A stretch of DNA of 34,582 bases from Candidatus Dormiibacterota bacterium (GCA_955652835.1 CATPBO010000007.1:1-34582), one strand, 5' to 3'. Counted from the stretch's first letter, positions 1 to 8,860 are shown. Translations and numbers: made by a program. The notes: generated by a model not told the origin, from the sequence alone.

Positions 1-88
1 AGACGATCGCTCGGATCAACCGACTAAATGTAGCCATCAACGTACCAACGGCTTAGGATCGCCCTCGTCGTGTTGTTGAGTTCGTCGC

Positions 89-1780
89 ATGGCTGAGGAA
101 GCTCGGAAGCCGACCTTGCGGCAGTCGGATAGGAGCACCGCACGCTGGGTCGCGGCCGCCCTTCCGGGCCTGGCGCTGGTTTCGGTGGCGGTCATGATGT
201 TCATCCTCTTCGGCGTCCTCGACGCCATCCACTTCGGCTCGATCAGAGACTTCTTCACGCCCGACCCGCTGGCTGCGGGCGGAGTGCTCGCCCTGGTCGG
301 CGGCGCCGAGGGGGTGACCCTGAGCATCGTCATCGTGGCCGTCGTCTTCGGCATCCAGACGACGTCGTCGCGGTACTCGCCACGCATCATCGGCATCTTC
401 ACACGCAACCCGCTGAACGCCCTTGTGCTGAGCTTCGCGCTTGCCTCGATCCTCTACACCTTCCTGGTCCGGAGCGAGGTCAAGGCCGGCTACGTTCCGA
501 TGTGGAGCGTTGGCGTGGCTGAGGTTCTGGCGCTCATCAACTTCGCCATCCTGCTGCCGTACGTCAGCTACATCTTCGAGGTGATGCGGGCAGAGACGTT
601 GGTCGACAGCATCATGCGACGCGCCCGGCGAAAGCTGCGAGCCTCGACGAGCACCCGCCACACGCGCAGCAACCGCACTGCCCTGATGACATCCATCGCA
701 CAGGTGACCGATATCGCATTCGGCTCGATCCAGCTCGGCGACATGCCAATGGGCGTTCTCACGATCGATTTTCTCGGCCGCTTCCTGGCTGAGGACTACA
801 TGAAGCTCAGGAAGGATTTGTCGGCCGACTGGTTCCAGGTCGGACACGCGGAGCTGCCCGGTGCCTCCGACCAGATCGTGGCCGAGGTCAACCGCGCGCG
901 GACCTGGTTCGCCTACACGATCATGTCGAGCTTCGTCGACATGGTTGGCCTCACACCCGTGCACCGCAAAGAGGCGGTACACGCGATCGCGGTCGCCACT
1001 CGCGATGTCGGGATCAGCGCCATCCGGGTAGGTGACTCGGAAGTTGCAGAGCTCTGCGTTCGATTCTTCAACACATATTTGAGAGCGGCAATCAACCGCT
1101 CCGCGCCAACGTTCGCGTCCGGGATCATGAACGAGTACCGGAGGTTCGCCATGGGCGCGCTGGTGTGGCGCCCCGACCTGGCGATAGAGGCGGCGGCACA
1201 TCTCCTCCGATACGGCCGCCGCTTCGACGAAGCGGGCATGCCGGCGACCCTCGGAGCCGCGGCCGAGGACGTCGCGGACCTCGCCATCGAAGCCCGCAAT
1301 CGTGACGCCCAGGTCTCCCTCCAGCTGGCGCGCCTTCTGCTGCGCAACTTGCTCGACCTGAGCCCGAACGCCCGACCGATCGGACTAAACGGCATGTTCA
1401 AGGGTGTCGCCAAGCTGACCTTCTGGGCCATGGCCTCGGATCAGAAGGACATCGCCCGGGTTCTGGTCGAAGGCATCGCGGCGGCTCCGCCCGACTTTGT
1501 GGATGCCGCCCTCGACCGGATGGAGTCCATGCAGAACGGACTCTTCTGGGAGGTCAACGAGCGGGTCATCGCGTTTGACTGGGTCGAAAAGCCCCTACGC
1601 GACGAGATCCCTCGCCTGCGCGCGGCTCTGCGCCGTGCCAAGGCAACTGGAAACGGACTGCTGGTGGAGCTCGAGCAAGCTCCGACGGTCGCGCCAGACC
1701 TCGTGGCGCCTTCGCCGGCCGCCGCTCCGGTGGCTGCGCCCGCCAAGGCCGCGCCCGCTAATCCGGAACCGGCTGATTGA
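89..1780 (+). CDS. DUF2254-like integral membrane protein
   Basis: The 563-residue product has hydrophobic segments near residues 25-47, 65-92, 110-127 and 140-160, followed by a long soluble, helix-rich C-terminal part and an Ala/Pro-rich tail. The stretch FGIQTTSSRYSPRII between the second and third segments resembles the conserved core of DUF2254 membrane proteins (pattern LQLASSQFSPR). That family has no established biochemical role, so no function is assigned. The ATG start is preceded only by a weak TTGAG. The 3' end overlaps the convergent globin gene by 23 nt, so no terminator separates them. The family call rests on pattern memory, not on a search. Confidence 0.7.
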   Translation: MAEEARKPTLRQSDRSTARWVAAALPGLALVSVAVMMFILFGVLDAIHFGSIRDFFTPDPLAAGGVLALVGGAEGVTLSIVIVAVVFGIQTTSSRYSPRIIGIFTRNPLNALVLSFALASILYTFLVRSEVKAGYVPMWSVGVAEVLALINFAILLPYVSYIFEVMRAETLVDSIMRRARRKLRASTSTRHTRSNRTALMTSIAQVTDIAFGSIQLGDMPMGVLTIDFLGRFLAEDYMKLRKDLSADWFQVGHAELPGASDQIVAEVNRARTWFAYTIMSSFVDMVGLTPVHRKEAVHAIAVATRDVGISAIRVGDSEVAELCVRFFNTYLRAAINRSAPTFASGIMNEYRRFAMGALVWRPDLAIEAAAHLLRYGRRFDEAGMPATLGAAAEDVADLAIEARNRDAQVSLQLARLLLRNLLDLSPNARPIGLNGMFKGVAKLTFWAMASDQKDIARVLVEGIAAAPPDFVDAALDRMESMQNGLFWEVNERVIAFDWVEKPLRDEIPRLRAALRRAKATGNGLLVELEQAPTVAPDLVAPSPAAAPVAAPAKAAPANPEPAD

Positions 1781-2144
1781 TCATCGCGAGCGATGCCGTT
1801 TCGAAGTAGTCGAGCAGAGCCTTGCAGACCGCCGGCGCGAGCTCGAGCGATTCGACGGCCGCGGTCATGTGGCTCATCCAGGCGTCGCGTTCAGCCTGGC
1901 CGATCGCAAACGGCTGGTGCCGCAGCCGCAGGCGCGGATGGCCGCGGCGCTCGCTGTACGTCTGCGGCCCACCCCAGTACTGAATCAAGAAAAGCGTGAG
2001 CCGCTCGGTGGCGCCTGCGAGGTCCTCCTCTGGGTAGACCGCACGCAGGACCGGGTCCTCAGGCACGCGGGCATAGAACCGCTCGACCAGCAGCTTGAAA
2101 GTCTCCTCCCCGCCCGCGAGCTCGTAGACGCTCCGGTTCAGCAT
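1758..2144 (-). CDS. glbO: Truncated haemoglobin, group II (GlbO/trHbO-like)
   Basis: A small globin of about 128 residues, the usual length for a 2-over-2 truncated haemoglobin. Visible features are YELAGGEETFKLLVERFY (helices A/B), YPEEDLAGATERLTLFLIQYWGGP (E helix with the group II W/G signature) and RGHPRLRLRHQPFAIG, which carries the proximal histidine and leads into the F/G region. Group II members bind O2 and other small ligands through haem in the cytoplasm and are often linked to oxidative or nitrosative stress. The ORF track starts at a TTG at 2165. I prefer the internal ATG at 2144, because homologues begin a few residues before YELAGG and it leaves room for a divergent promoter. 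Neither start has a good ribosome binding site. Confidence 0.9.
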   Translation of the reverse strand: MLNRSVYELAGGEETFKLLVERFYARVPEDPVLRAVYPEEDLAGATERLTLFLIQYWGGPQTYSERRGHPRLRLRHQPFAIGQAERDAWMSHMTAAVESLELAPAVCKALLDYFETASLAMINQPVPD

Positions 2145-2182
2145 CGCCTCGATGCTACCGGCCAATAAACTTGCAGACCGAA

Positions 2183-2635
2183 ATGGATCGCGAACGGATG
2201 CGCAATCAGTTCCTGGCGAGTTTGATCTTCCTCATCATCCAGTTCCTGCTGGGCATGGCGGTCAACCTCTTCGTGAAGATCTCTCTCAACCATCCAGGCG
2301 CTAATCCCCCGGAATACTTCAGCGGGGTCGCACAGAGCGTCACGTGGGCGATCCTTCACGGCCACGTGCTCCTCATCCTCCATGCCAGCCTTGGGCTGAT
2401 CCTCGTGTTGAACGGGGTGGGACTGCTGATCGCCGCCATCAGGATGCGAGCCAGAAATCTCATCACCGCCACCGCATTCGGAGCCTTCGGCATCCTCGCG
2501 GCAGGCTTCAACGGCGGCAGCTACCTGAACTATCACGAGGATTTCAGCTCGATGTTGATGGCGACCTTTTTCGCCGTCGCCGTCGTCTCTTATGCGGTGG
2601 GTCTTTTCGTGACCGGCCGTCCCGCTCGCGCTTAG
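2183..2635 (+). CDS. Small four-helix membrane protein, function unknown
   Basis: About 150 residues with four hydrophobic segments separated by short loops: LASLIFLIIQFLLGMAVNLF, ILHGHVLLILHASLGLILVL, LITATAFGAFGILAAGF and LMATFFAVAVVSYAVGLFV. Histidines lie in helix 2 (HGH and LHAS) and in the GSYLNYHEDF loop, which could suggest cofactor or metal contact, but I do not recognise a named family. The ORF track begins at a TTG at 2171, only 5 nt from the longest form of the divergent globin, so the ATG at 2183 is more plausible. It overlaps the next, convergent gene by 4 nt. Confidence 0.75.
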   Translation: MDRERMRNQFLASLIFLIIQFLLGMAVNLFVKISLNHPGANPPEYFSGVAQSVTWAILHGHVLLILHASLGLILVLNGVGLLIAAIRMRARNLITATAFGAFGILAAGFNGGSYLNYHEDFSSMLMATFFAVAVVSYAVGLFVTGRPARA

Positions 2636-3558
2636 GTTTTCGTTTCGACCCCCGCTCCGGCCAAGATTTCGTCGGTCGGGCGGACGATCGCCTGCGCCGC
2701 CTTGAGCCCGGTCTTGGCCAGGTAGCGTTCGACGATCCGGCGACCAACCGCGTACCCACCCATGTGCGGAATGCCCGCCGGCCGCCGGCCCATGCGTTCG
2801 GCTACTACGTCGCCCAGGACGTATGAGGTCCACTCGGGGAAGGAGCTCCCCGTCCCAAAAGCGCTCGTGACCTTGTCAAACGCGTCATCGAGAGCTGGGC
2901 CTGTCACGCCCGCATACCAGGCACCGGTCGATTCCGGTCCGCAAACCTCGACCGTGAACATCTCGGCCAGGCCTTCGTGGACCACCCACTCGGCAAGGTT
3001 GAATCCAGTATCGACGTTCGGCGTGCGGAGGTTGTGAGCGAGCTCATGGACACCGCACGCACCGATCCTCGTCACGTTGTAGTCGCTCGGCCATGCGACC
3101 ATCCAGATGCTTCCGGGCGTCGCGCCCATTCCGTAATAGCCGAGAGTGCGCTCGATGAAGATCGGGTCGTCCGGGTTGCCGAGCGTCAGCTCCACCTTGA
3201 TCTTCTCTGGGTGCCGGATACCCGGCAGGACAGAACGCTGATACTCCCACGCGCGCGCCAGCTCACGGCGGAGCTGGCCCCAAGCGTCGGCCTCGATGAG
3301 TCGCTTCAGCGCGTCGGGGTAGCGTGGATCGTCCACGCCGACGCGAAAACCGTCGCCCTCCTCATGGATCTGCTTGAGCAGCTTCAGCGGTTGCTCATCG
3401 AAGGCGGAGATGCCTCGCATCGCGGCCAGAGCGTCCATGCGGGCGGATGCCGGCAGAGTGAGCAAGCGAGTCATCGCGGCCGCGTCGTCGCGGACGTCGA
3501 TCTCAATCTGGTCGTCAGTCGTCAGAACCAAGGTCTTGCTTTCATGGTGCCAGCACAC
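2632..3558 (-). CDS. DUF2268-type putative zinc metalloprotease
   Basis: The 308-residue product carries a gluzincin-like active site: GVHELAHNLR supplies HExxH, and about 25 residues later EWVVHEGLAEMF supplies the glutamate-containing second motif (EGLAE) typical of DUF2268 proteins such as Bacillus YjaZ. The N-terminal half is helical and polar and the C-terminus ends with a short Gly/Arg-rich segment (GGYAVGRRIVERYL). There is no signal peptide, so it should act in the cytoplasm. The GTG start at 3558 is only one option: a TTG 10 codons in (before VLTTDD) is also possible, and no strong ribosome binding site favours either. Substrate unknown. Confidence 0.8.
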   Translation of the reverse strand: MCWHHESKTLVLTTDDQIEIDVRDDAAAMTRLLTLPASARMDALAAMRGISAFDEQPLKLLKQIHEEGDGFRVGVDDPRYPDALKRLIEADAWGQLRRELARAWEYQRSVLPGIRHPEKIKVELTLGNPDDPIFIERTLGYYGMGATPGSIWMVAWPSDYNVTRIGACGVHELAHNLRTPNVDTGFNLAEWVVHEGLAEMFTVEVCGPESTGAWYAGVTGPALDDAFDKVTSAFGTGSSFPEWTSYVLGDVVAERMGRRPAGIPHMGGYAVGRRIVERYLAKTGLKAAQAIVRPTDEILAGAGVETKT

Positions 3559-3639
3559 GCTGGGGCCCTGCCTTCTGCCCCCCTGGCCACCAAGTGCGAC
3601 AGGGACGGCCGGAGTGAATCCGGCCTACGTCAATGACTC

Positions 3640-3894
3640 TTACGAGGTCTGACTTCCGGTGCGCTGCCGGGAGGACAGAGCCAGTGCCCTGTCAACGGCA
3701 CCGGCTCCGTCTGCGTCGGTGACCGTCGTGTAACCGAACCCCAAGCCAGGGCGGTGGTAGACAACACGCCAGAGGTGCGCCCGGCGGCCATCCTTGCCCT
3801 GGTTCCTCACGGCCCCGCCGTAAACGGTCACTGCGTCCGACGCTACCCGTCGCGGCCCCCGACAGCCATCCTGAAAATCAATGAGGGCCGTCAT
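3640..3894 (-). CDS. Possible small protein, family not recognised
   Basis: An 84-codon reading frame fills most of the gap upstream of the metalloprotease gene. Its middle, RAHLWRVVYHRPGLGFGYT, followed by an Ala/Asp-rich helix-like segment, reads like a small beta-beta-alpha domain, and the third codon positions are GC-rich as in the neighbours. There is no clear ribosome binding site and its 5' end overlaps the longest form of the divergent mu-crystallin-family gene. A GTG about 20 codons in is an alternative start. It could be a non-coding shadow. Confidence 0.35.
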   Translation of the reverse strand: MTALIDFQDGCRGPRRVASDAVTVYGGAVRNQGKDGRRAHLWRVVYHRPGLGFGYTTVTDADGAGAVDRALALSSRQRTGSQTS

Positions 3895-3928
3895 TGAAAT
3901 CAAGCAGGCGGCTTTATCATCGCCCCCT

Positions 3929-4879
3929 GTGGGCGAACTCCTCTATTTGAGCCGTGCAGATGTTGAGCGGCTGCTCGATATCGACTCCATGCTCGACGCG
4001 CTGGGCAAGGCGCTCGTCGTCTTCTCTTCGGGGATCACCTCCGTCCCCCCGCGAGTGGGCGCGCGGGTCGGTGATCTCGGGATCCTGGGAGCGATGGCGG
4101 GCTATGTGCCCGGCATCGCGCTCGAGGTGAAGCTCGTCTCCGTCTTCCCGGCCAACCATGACCATGGATTGCCCTCACACCAGGGCTTGATCGCGGTTTT
4201 CGATGAGGACACCGGAGCCCCGCTAGTTGTGATGGACGGCACCTACATCACGGCGATCAGAACGGGCGGCACGGCCGCCGTGGCGGCGCGACTCCTCGCC
4301 CGCGACGACGCCTCGGTGCTGGCAATCCTGGGCGCAGGCGTGCAGGGTGGATCGCATCTCGAGACTTTTCCACGTATCCGCGACTTCAAAGAGATACGTG
4401 TGGCCTCCCGCCACGCGGACAAAGCCAAAGCCCTGGTGTCGCGACATTCACGTGCCGTGTTCGCGGAGTCGTTTGAAGCTGCCGTGCGAGGGGCAGACGT
4501 GATCGCCTGCTGCACCGACGCGCGCGATCCGATCCTCCGGCGTGAATGGTTGAAGCCCGGAGTCCACCTCAGCTCCGTCGGCGGGACCTGGGGGCCAGAG
4601 CTCGATGCCGCGACGATTGCCGCGGGCAGAGTGTTCGTCGAGTGGCGCGGCGCCGCGACCAATCCTCCGCCGGCAGGCGCGGTCGAGCTGCAGGGCTTGG
4701 ACCCGGATAGCATCACCGAGGTTGGCGAGGTCCTCGCGGGCACGAAGCCTGGCCGCATGTCCCCCGATGAGATCACCATCTACAAGTCCACCGGCCACGC
4801 GGTCGAAGATGCCGCTACCGCGCGGTTGATCTATGACAGGGCGAAGGCCGAAGGTGTTGGTGTCTCGCTCGTCCTTTAG
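3929..4879 (+). CDS. Ornithine cyclodeaminase / mu-crystallin family protein
   Basis: About 316 residues from the GTG before GELLYLSRADVERLL, where family members usually begin. The ATG at 3881 in the ORF track would add 16 atypical residues. The N-terminal dimerisation/substrate region runs to about residue 110 (VKLVSVFPANHDHGLPSHQG, with the family's Lys and acidic/His contacts), then the Rossmann domain with LAILGAGVQGGSHLE as the nucleotide-binding loop, and VGGTWGPELDA near the C-terminal part. Known members include ornithine cyclodeaminase, ketimine reductase and alanine or opine-type dehydrogenases, all NAD(P)-dependent and cytoplasmic. The sequence alone does not say which reaction this one performs. 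It ends with a 4-nt tail-to-tail overlap with the phosphoesterase gene. Confidence 0.88.
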   Translation: MGELLYLSRADVERLLDIDSMLDALGKALVVFSSGITSVPPRVGARVGDLGILGAMAGYVPGIALEVKLVSVFPANHDHGLPSHQGLIAVFDEDTGAPLVVMDGTYITAIRTGGTAAVAARLLARDDASVLAILGAGVQGGSHLETFPRIRDFKEIRVASRHADKAKALVSRHSRAVFAESFEAAVRGADVIACCTDARDPILRREWLKPGVHLSSVGGTWGPELDAATIAAGRVFVEWRGAATNPPPAGAVELQGLDPDSITEVGEVLAGTKPGRMSPDEITIYKSTGHAVEDAATARLIYDRAKAEGVGVSLVL

Positions 4880-5514
4880 ATCTCGATTAGGCGCGACGGA
4901 ATTGCGTTGACGATGCGTGCGCCGTCGAGATGCAGCTCAGGAAGATTCCGGCCATAAGGGTGAACGTGCCCGTGGACCAGCAGGAGCGGATGAAATTCCT
5001 TGAAGAGCCGGTTGAAGGCTTTGAACCCCTCGTGGGTTGCGTCCTTCGCCTCGGCGACACCGAACGGCGGCGCGTGCGTGACCAAGACGTCGAGCTTGCG
5101 ACCCGCGCGAACGCGTTTGAGGCGAATCCAAAGCTCCAGCCTGATGGCACGTCGCAGCATTTGGGCTTGTGAGTACTGGTTGGGACCTTCCTTGTACCGA
5201 AGGCTTCCGCCAAGACCGGCAATGCGCAGGCCGTTGACCTCGAGCACGCGACCGTCCACGTTGTCGCACCCCTGCGGCCCAGGGACCGGAATCTCGGACT
5301 GCAGAGGCACCCAGGTGGTGTCTGGCGGCTTGACGTTCGGATCATGGTTGCCCGGCACATATAGGAGTGGAACGTTGGCGCGGCTGACCAGGTATTCGAG
5401 GTAGTCGAACGGAAGGTCTCCGCACGACACGACGAGGTCCGGCGCCAGCGTCGCGAGCTTGTCCCCGTAAAGCGATTCGTCGACCTCGTCGGCGACCGCG
5501 AGAATTCTCGTCAC
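4876..5514 (-). CDS. Calcineurin-like metallophosphoesterase
   Basis: The 212-residue product shows the ordered metallophosphoesterase blocks: LVVSCGDL (GD), YVPGNHD (GNHD), LVTHAPPFG and VHGHVHPYG (GHxH). The usual first block, DxH, is represented by ADEVDESLYGD, which lacks the histidine; this appears to be a feature of a known Icc-like subfamily rather than decay, since all later metal ligands are intact. Substrate unknown. It starts at GTG with AAGGGGAG just upstream and is the last gene of the minus-strand run that includes the antiporter. Confidence 0.9.
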   Translation of the reverse strand: MTRILAVADEVDESLYGDKLATLAPDLVVSCGDLPFDYLEYLVSRANVPLLYVPGNHDPNVKPPDTTWVPLQSEIPVPGPQGCDNVDGRVLEVNGLRIAGLGGSLRYKEGPNQYSQAQMLRRAIRLELWIRLKRVRAGRKLDVLVTHAPPFGVAEAKDATHEGFKAFNRLFKEFHPLLLVHGHVHPYGRNLPELHLDGARIVNAIPSRLIEI

Positions 5515-5578
5515 CGCTCCCCTTCTCGCACCCGCTCTAAAGTGCGCCCTGCGCGCGCCCGGCGGACAGCGAGGATTC

Positions 5579-7330
5579 TCAGGCGAGGACCTCGTGCCTC
5601 GCCGTCAGCCGCTCGATCTCGGCAGCGCGAGCCTTGTCGAAACCTTCCGCGAGTCCCTGCTTCAAGATGCGCGCGATCTCCGGCGCGGAATGCAGTCGCG
5701 GAAGGTAGACGAAGTCGGCGCCCGCCTCGTAAAAGCTCAGAGCCTGGGCTATGTGCTCGGTGGTCAGCATGACCTTCGCCTTCGGACAGGTCGCGCGGAT
5801 GTTGCGCAGCAGCCTCAAGTTGCTGGTGCCGCGAAGGATGTCGTCGGTGATGCTCGAGACGACGAGCTCGGCGTCCTGCATGCCGATGTGCCGCAGCGTA
5901 TCGGCGTGCGCAACGTCACCGTAGATGCTGCTGATCCCACGCTGGCGGAGCTCGCGCATCACCTTCGGGTTGAAATCGACGACCAGGATCTTGCTGAGGA
6001 ACTCCTTGACCTGCAGCGGCTCGCCGTCGTGCTCGAACTCGTGAAGGATGGAGCTGGCGTCTCGGAAGAAACCCAGGAAGACAAACGTCTCGTGCCGCGT
6101 CTCGGAGCGCTCTTGCTCTGTCTCCGCGGAGTCGAGGTCCTTGATCCGCAGCGCCCGCAACAAACCGCCGAGCACCCGCTGCACGCGATGGCTCGAGTTG
6201 ATCATGTAAGTCGAGACGACGGACGTAAGCGCAAACGTGATGATGACGATCGTCAGCACCTCTGACGGGATCTGGGGCGGGTGGCGGGCCAACCCGAGCG
6301 AGGCGATGACAATCGAGAACTCGCTGACCTGCGCGAGGTTGATCGCAGGCAGAAGGCTGGTCCGGAGGCCGAGGCGCAGCCAGTACAGAATGGGGACGAT
6401 CGAGAGCCGGCTCACCATTACAAACGCGGACGCGGCCAATGCGATCAAGACGACATGAAGGCTCGGCACCGTGATCTGCATGCCGAGCGCGACGAAGAAG
6501 AGGGTGACGAAGAAGTCCCTGATGCTGACCGCTTTGGCCATGACGTCCAGGTTGTAGGGAAAGGTCGAAAGGCTGATCCCGGCGATCAGCGCACCCATCT
6601 CTCGAGAGAGCCCGATGTAGCTGGCGACTCCGGCGAGGAAAAAGCACCAGGCCAGAGCGCTGACAAGCACCAGCTCCGGAGCCTTTGCGACTGCACGAAA
6701 CAGATACGGGAGGACGTACTTCGACAGGGCCAGCCCGCCGACGACGAGCAGTGCACCCTTCCAGAGCGAGAAGGCGAGCGGCAGCAGGTTGGGGCTCTCG
6801 ATGTTCGGCTGGACGGCGATCATGGCCACGGCCCACAAGTCCTGAATGACCAGGACTCCGAGCGTGATCCGGCCGGGCAGCGTGTCGAGCTCGAACTTGT
6901 CGTACAGGAGCTTGACCACGACGAGGGTGCTCGACAGGCTCATGCAGGCGGCCAGGTAGATCAAGGAGTAGTTGCCAGACGTGACGCGCTCCCCGAGGAG
7001 GTAGAAGAAGCCGAGGCCAAGCGCGATGCAGATCGGAACCTGCAGAGCGCCCGTGACCAGAACCGCAGGCCCGGCAGTGGCGAGTTTCTTGAGGTCGATC
7101 TCCAGGCCGATGATGAAGAGCAGGAGGATCAGCCCGATCTCCGCGACGGTCGCGATGCTCGCCTGGTCGGTCACCAGGCCAAGGCCGATGTTGGGTCCGA
7201 TTACCACCCCGGTCACCAGGTAGGCGAGGATCAAGGGCTGCCGGAGGCGCCATCCGATCAGAGCGAGAAGCGCAGCTGCGCTGACGCAGATCCCGATGCT
7301 GTAGAGCAGGTCGTTGGTGGGTACGCTCAT
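5579..7330 (-). CDS. CPA2-family cation/proton antiporter with C-terminal TrkA-N-like domain
   Basis: About 583 residues. The first 390 or so form a 12-13 helix Kef/NapA-like transporter (LILAYLVTGVVIGPNIGLGL, IGLILLLFIIGLEIDLKKL, and LSTFPYNLDVMAKAVSIRDFF). The rest is a Rossmann-type regulatory domain: ILVVDFNPKVMRELRQRGI, YGDVAHADTLRHIGM and LRNIRATCPKAKVMLTTEH. The nucleotide loop is the variant VFLGFFRDASS instead of GxGxxG, so NAD(H) control is uncertain. The protein likely exchanges K+ or Na+ for H+ at the inner membrane. The ATG at 7330 (MSVPTND) overlaps the SDR stop codon as ATGA, which favours it over the longer ORF-track start and implies translational coupling. Confidence 0.92.
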   Translation of the reverse strand: MSVPTNDLLYSIGICVSAAALLALIGWRLRQPLILAYLVTGVVIGPNIGLGLVTDQASIATVAEIGLILLLFIIGLEIDLKKLATAGPAVLVTGALQVPICIALGLGFFYLLGERVTSGNYSLIYLAACMSLSSTLVVVKLLYDKFELDTLPGRITLGVLVIQDLWAVAMIAVQPNIESPNLLPLAFSLWKGALLVVGGLALSKYVLPYLFRAVAKAPELVLVSALAWCFFLAGVASYIGLSREMGALIAGISLSTFPYNLDVMAKAVSIRDFFVTLFFVALGMQITVPSLHVVLIALAASAFVMVSRLSIVPILYWLRLGLRTSLLPAINLAQVSEFSIVIASLGLARHPPQIPSEVLTIVIITFALTSVVSTYMINSSHRVQRVLGGLLRALRIKDLDSAETEQERSETRHETFVFLGFFRDASSILHEFEHDGEPLQVKEFLSKILVVDFNPKVMRELRQRGISSIYGDVAHADTLRHIGMQDAELVVSSITDDILRGTSNLRLLRNIRATCPKAKVMLTTEHIAQALSFYEAGADFVYLPRLHSAPEIARILKQGLAEGFDKARAAEIERLTARHEVLA

Positions 7331-8160
7331 CGGCTCGCCGCCTTGGCGTCGAGGTGATCCCAACGGCCTTCGAACATAGACGCCTCCGACGGGTCGCCGA
7401 GGATGAGGAAGCGCTGATGGCGCATGCCTTCGATCAGCGTTGAGGCCAGCTGTTCCAGCTGCAGCGGGGAATCCGGCGCTCTATCGGAACCGCTGAAGAG
7501 GCGGCCGACGCCTCGCGACCTCGTGTTCTGCCCGATTCGTGGCCCCTTGGCCCCCGGGCAGAAAATCGAAACGCAGACACCGCTGCCCTGCAGCTCGCGG
7601 GCTAGGCCCTCGGTGAAAACAGCCAGCGCCGCATGGCCGGTGTCATATGGCAACGACAGGGGGTCGGTTGGCTGCAGCCCGCCGTATGACACGACGTTGA
7701 TGATGTGGCCCGAGCCACGCGATGTCATGTGCGGCAGGAAGGCCGTCGACGTGCGCACCGTGCCGACGAGGTTCGTCCCCAGCATCCAGGTCCAGTCATC
7801 GCCCGAGATCTTTTCCACCTTGCCCTGGAGCAGCACGCCCGCGGCGTTGACGACGACGTCGACTCGTCCCATCGACTTCACCGAGTCGCGGACCAGCGAA
7901 CGGACCGACGCATCGCTCCTCACGTCGGTGGACAACGCGATCGCCGCCTCGGACGTGCCCAGCCGCAGCACCTCCTCCACCGTGCGGTCCATGCGAGGCC
8001 CGTCGAAGTCTGCCACCACGATGTTGGAACCCTGGCGGGCCAGCGCCTTCGCGACCGCACGACCGAGCCCGCTGCCCCCGCCGACGATGACAGCCACCCG
8101 TTGTGAAAAGCTGCCGTGGGAGAGCGGTCCGGCCTCGGGGTCTATGGACACCGGCCGCAT
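7327..8160 (-). CDS. Short-chain dehydrogenase/reductase with altered catalytic lysine
   Basis: The 277-residue product has a classical SDR Rossmann fold: GGGSGLGRA cofactor loop (residues 27-35), an acidic residue after beta-2 (VVADFDG, suggesting NAD(H)), NAAG at 105-108, and catalytic Ser158 and Tyr172. The expected YxxxK reads YDTGH, so His176 stands where the catalytic lysine should be, read directly from the codon CAT. It may be a weak enzyme, a pseudoenzyme or use a relaxed mechanism. It follows the ABC ATPase gene after a 1-nt gap and overlaps the antiporter gene by 4 nt, so it is within the same transcript. Confidence 0.9.
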   Translation of the reverse strand: MRPVSIDPEAGPLSHGSFSQRVAVIVGGGSGLGRAVAKALARQGSNIVVADFDGPRMDRTVEEVLRLGTSEAAIALSTDVRSDASVRSLVRDSVKSMGRVDVVVNAAGVLLQGKVEKISGDDWTWMLGTNLVGTVRTSTAFLPHMTSRGSGHIINVVSYGGLQPTDPLSLPYDTGHAALAVFTEGLARELQGSGVCVSIFCPGAKGPRIGQNTRSRGVGRLFSGSDRAPDSPLQLEQLASTLIEGMRHQRFLILGDPSEASMFEGRWDHLDAKAASR

Positions 8161-8161
8161 T

Positions 8162-8860
8162 CTATTTGCCAGCGCTCACCATCGAACCAGTGAACAGCCT
8201 CCCATCCTCGATTTTCACGGCGCGATCGGCCATGGCGGCGATGGCTTCGTCATGGGTGGCCACGATGATGGTCGTGCGGCCGCGGAACGAGCGGATCAGG
8301 TCGACGATCGCGGCTGAAGTCTCGCTGTCGAGCTGGCCGGTCGGCTCGTCGGCAAGAAGCAGCCTTGGCTCTTTGACGATGGCGCGGGCCAGGGCGACCC
8401 GCTGCTGCTCGCCACCTGAGAGCTCAAACGAACGGTGGCGCATCCGAGCTTCCAGGCCGACAGAGACCAGGGCTTTGAAAGCGCTAGTTTCGGCGCCCGC
8501 AGGAGGGCGACCCATGAGCTGCAACGGCAGGGCTACATTCTCGGCTGCAGACATGAGCGGCACTAGACCCGGCGACTGGAAGACGAATCCGATCGTGCGA
8601 AGCCTATAGACGGCAAGCGGGTCGCCACGGAGCGCGGCGACGTCGATGCCGCCGACCATCACCGACCCGGCATCCGGGCGGTCAAGGCCGCCGATGACGC
8701 CCATCAGAGTCGTCTTGCCCGAACCCGACGGCCCGAGCAGGGCGACCAGCTCCCCTTCAGCGACGTCCAGGTCGACACCCTGCAGTGCCGCCACCGAGGT
8801 CCCGCCTGCCAGGTACCGGCGTTCAACACCGCGCAGCTGCACGAGCGGCTCAGCCATCAT
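8162..8860 (-). CDS. ABC transporter ATP-binding protein (LolD/MacB-like)
   Basis: A 232-residue ATPase with Walker A LLGPSGSGKTTLMG, Q-loop FVFQSPGLVP, signature LSGGEQQR, Walker B RLLLADEPTGQLD and the H-loop VATHDEA. The overall pattern (LDRPDAGSVMVGGIDV) is that of ATPases serving FtsX-like permeases, which couple ATP hydrolysis to mechanical work on envelope substrates rather than classic transport. It overlaps the preceding ATPase gene by 11 nt. With one large permease and two different ATPases, the complex could be a heterodimeric ATPase engine. Confidence 0.93.
   Translation of the reverse strand: MMAEPLVQLRGVERRYLAGGTSVAALQGVDLDVAEGELVALLGPSGSGKTTLMGVIGGLDRPDAGSVMVGGIDVAALRGDPLAVYRLRTIGFVFQSPGLVPLMSAAENVALPLQLMGRPPAGAETSAFKALVSVGLEARMRHRSFELSGGEQQRVALARAIVKEPRLLLADEPTGQLDSETSAAIVDLIRSFRGRTTIIVATHDEAIAAMADRAVKIEDGRLFTGSMVSAGK

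Noticed and set aside
1-88. Possible end of an upstream plus-strand gene (stop TAA at 25-27)
   Set aside because: Only eight codons are visible with no distinguishing content, so a partial gene cannot be supported.
923-942. Perfect inverted repeat ATGTCGA-6 nt-TCGACAT containing TGTCGA
   Set aside because: It lies inside the DUF2254-like coding region, is explained by codons, and has no downstream gene at promoter distance.
53-1201. 382-residue minus-strand frame
   Set aside because: It is antisense to the DUF2254-like gene, rich in Arg/His/Asp/Glu in the manner of GC-rich shadow frames, and has no recognisable motif.
5916-7357. Long frames overlapping the antiporter gene on both strands
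   Set aside because: They are low-complexity charged shadows; the antiporter reading frame has the conserved helices and the TrkA-N-like domain.
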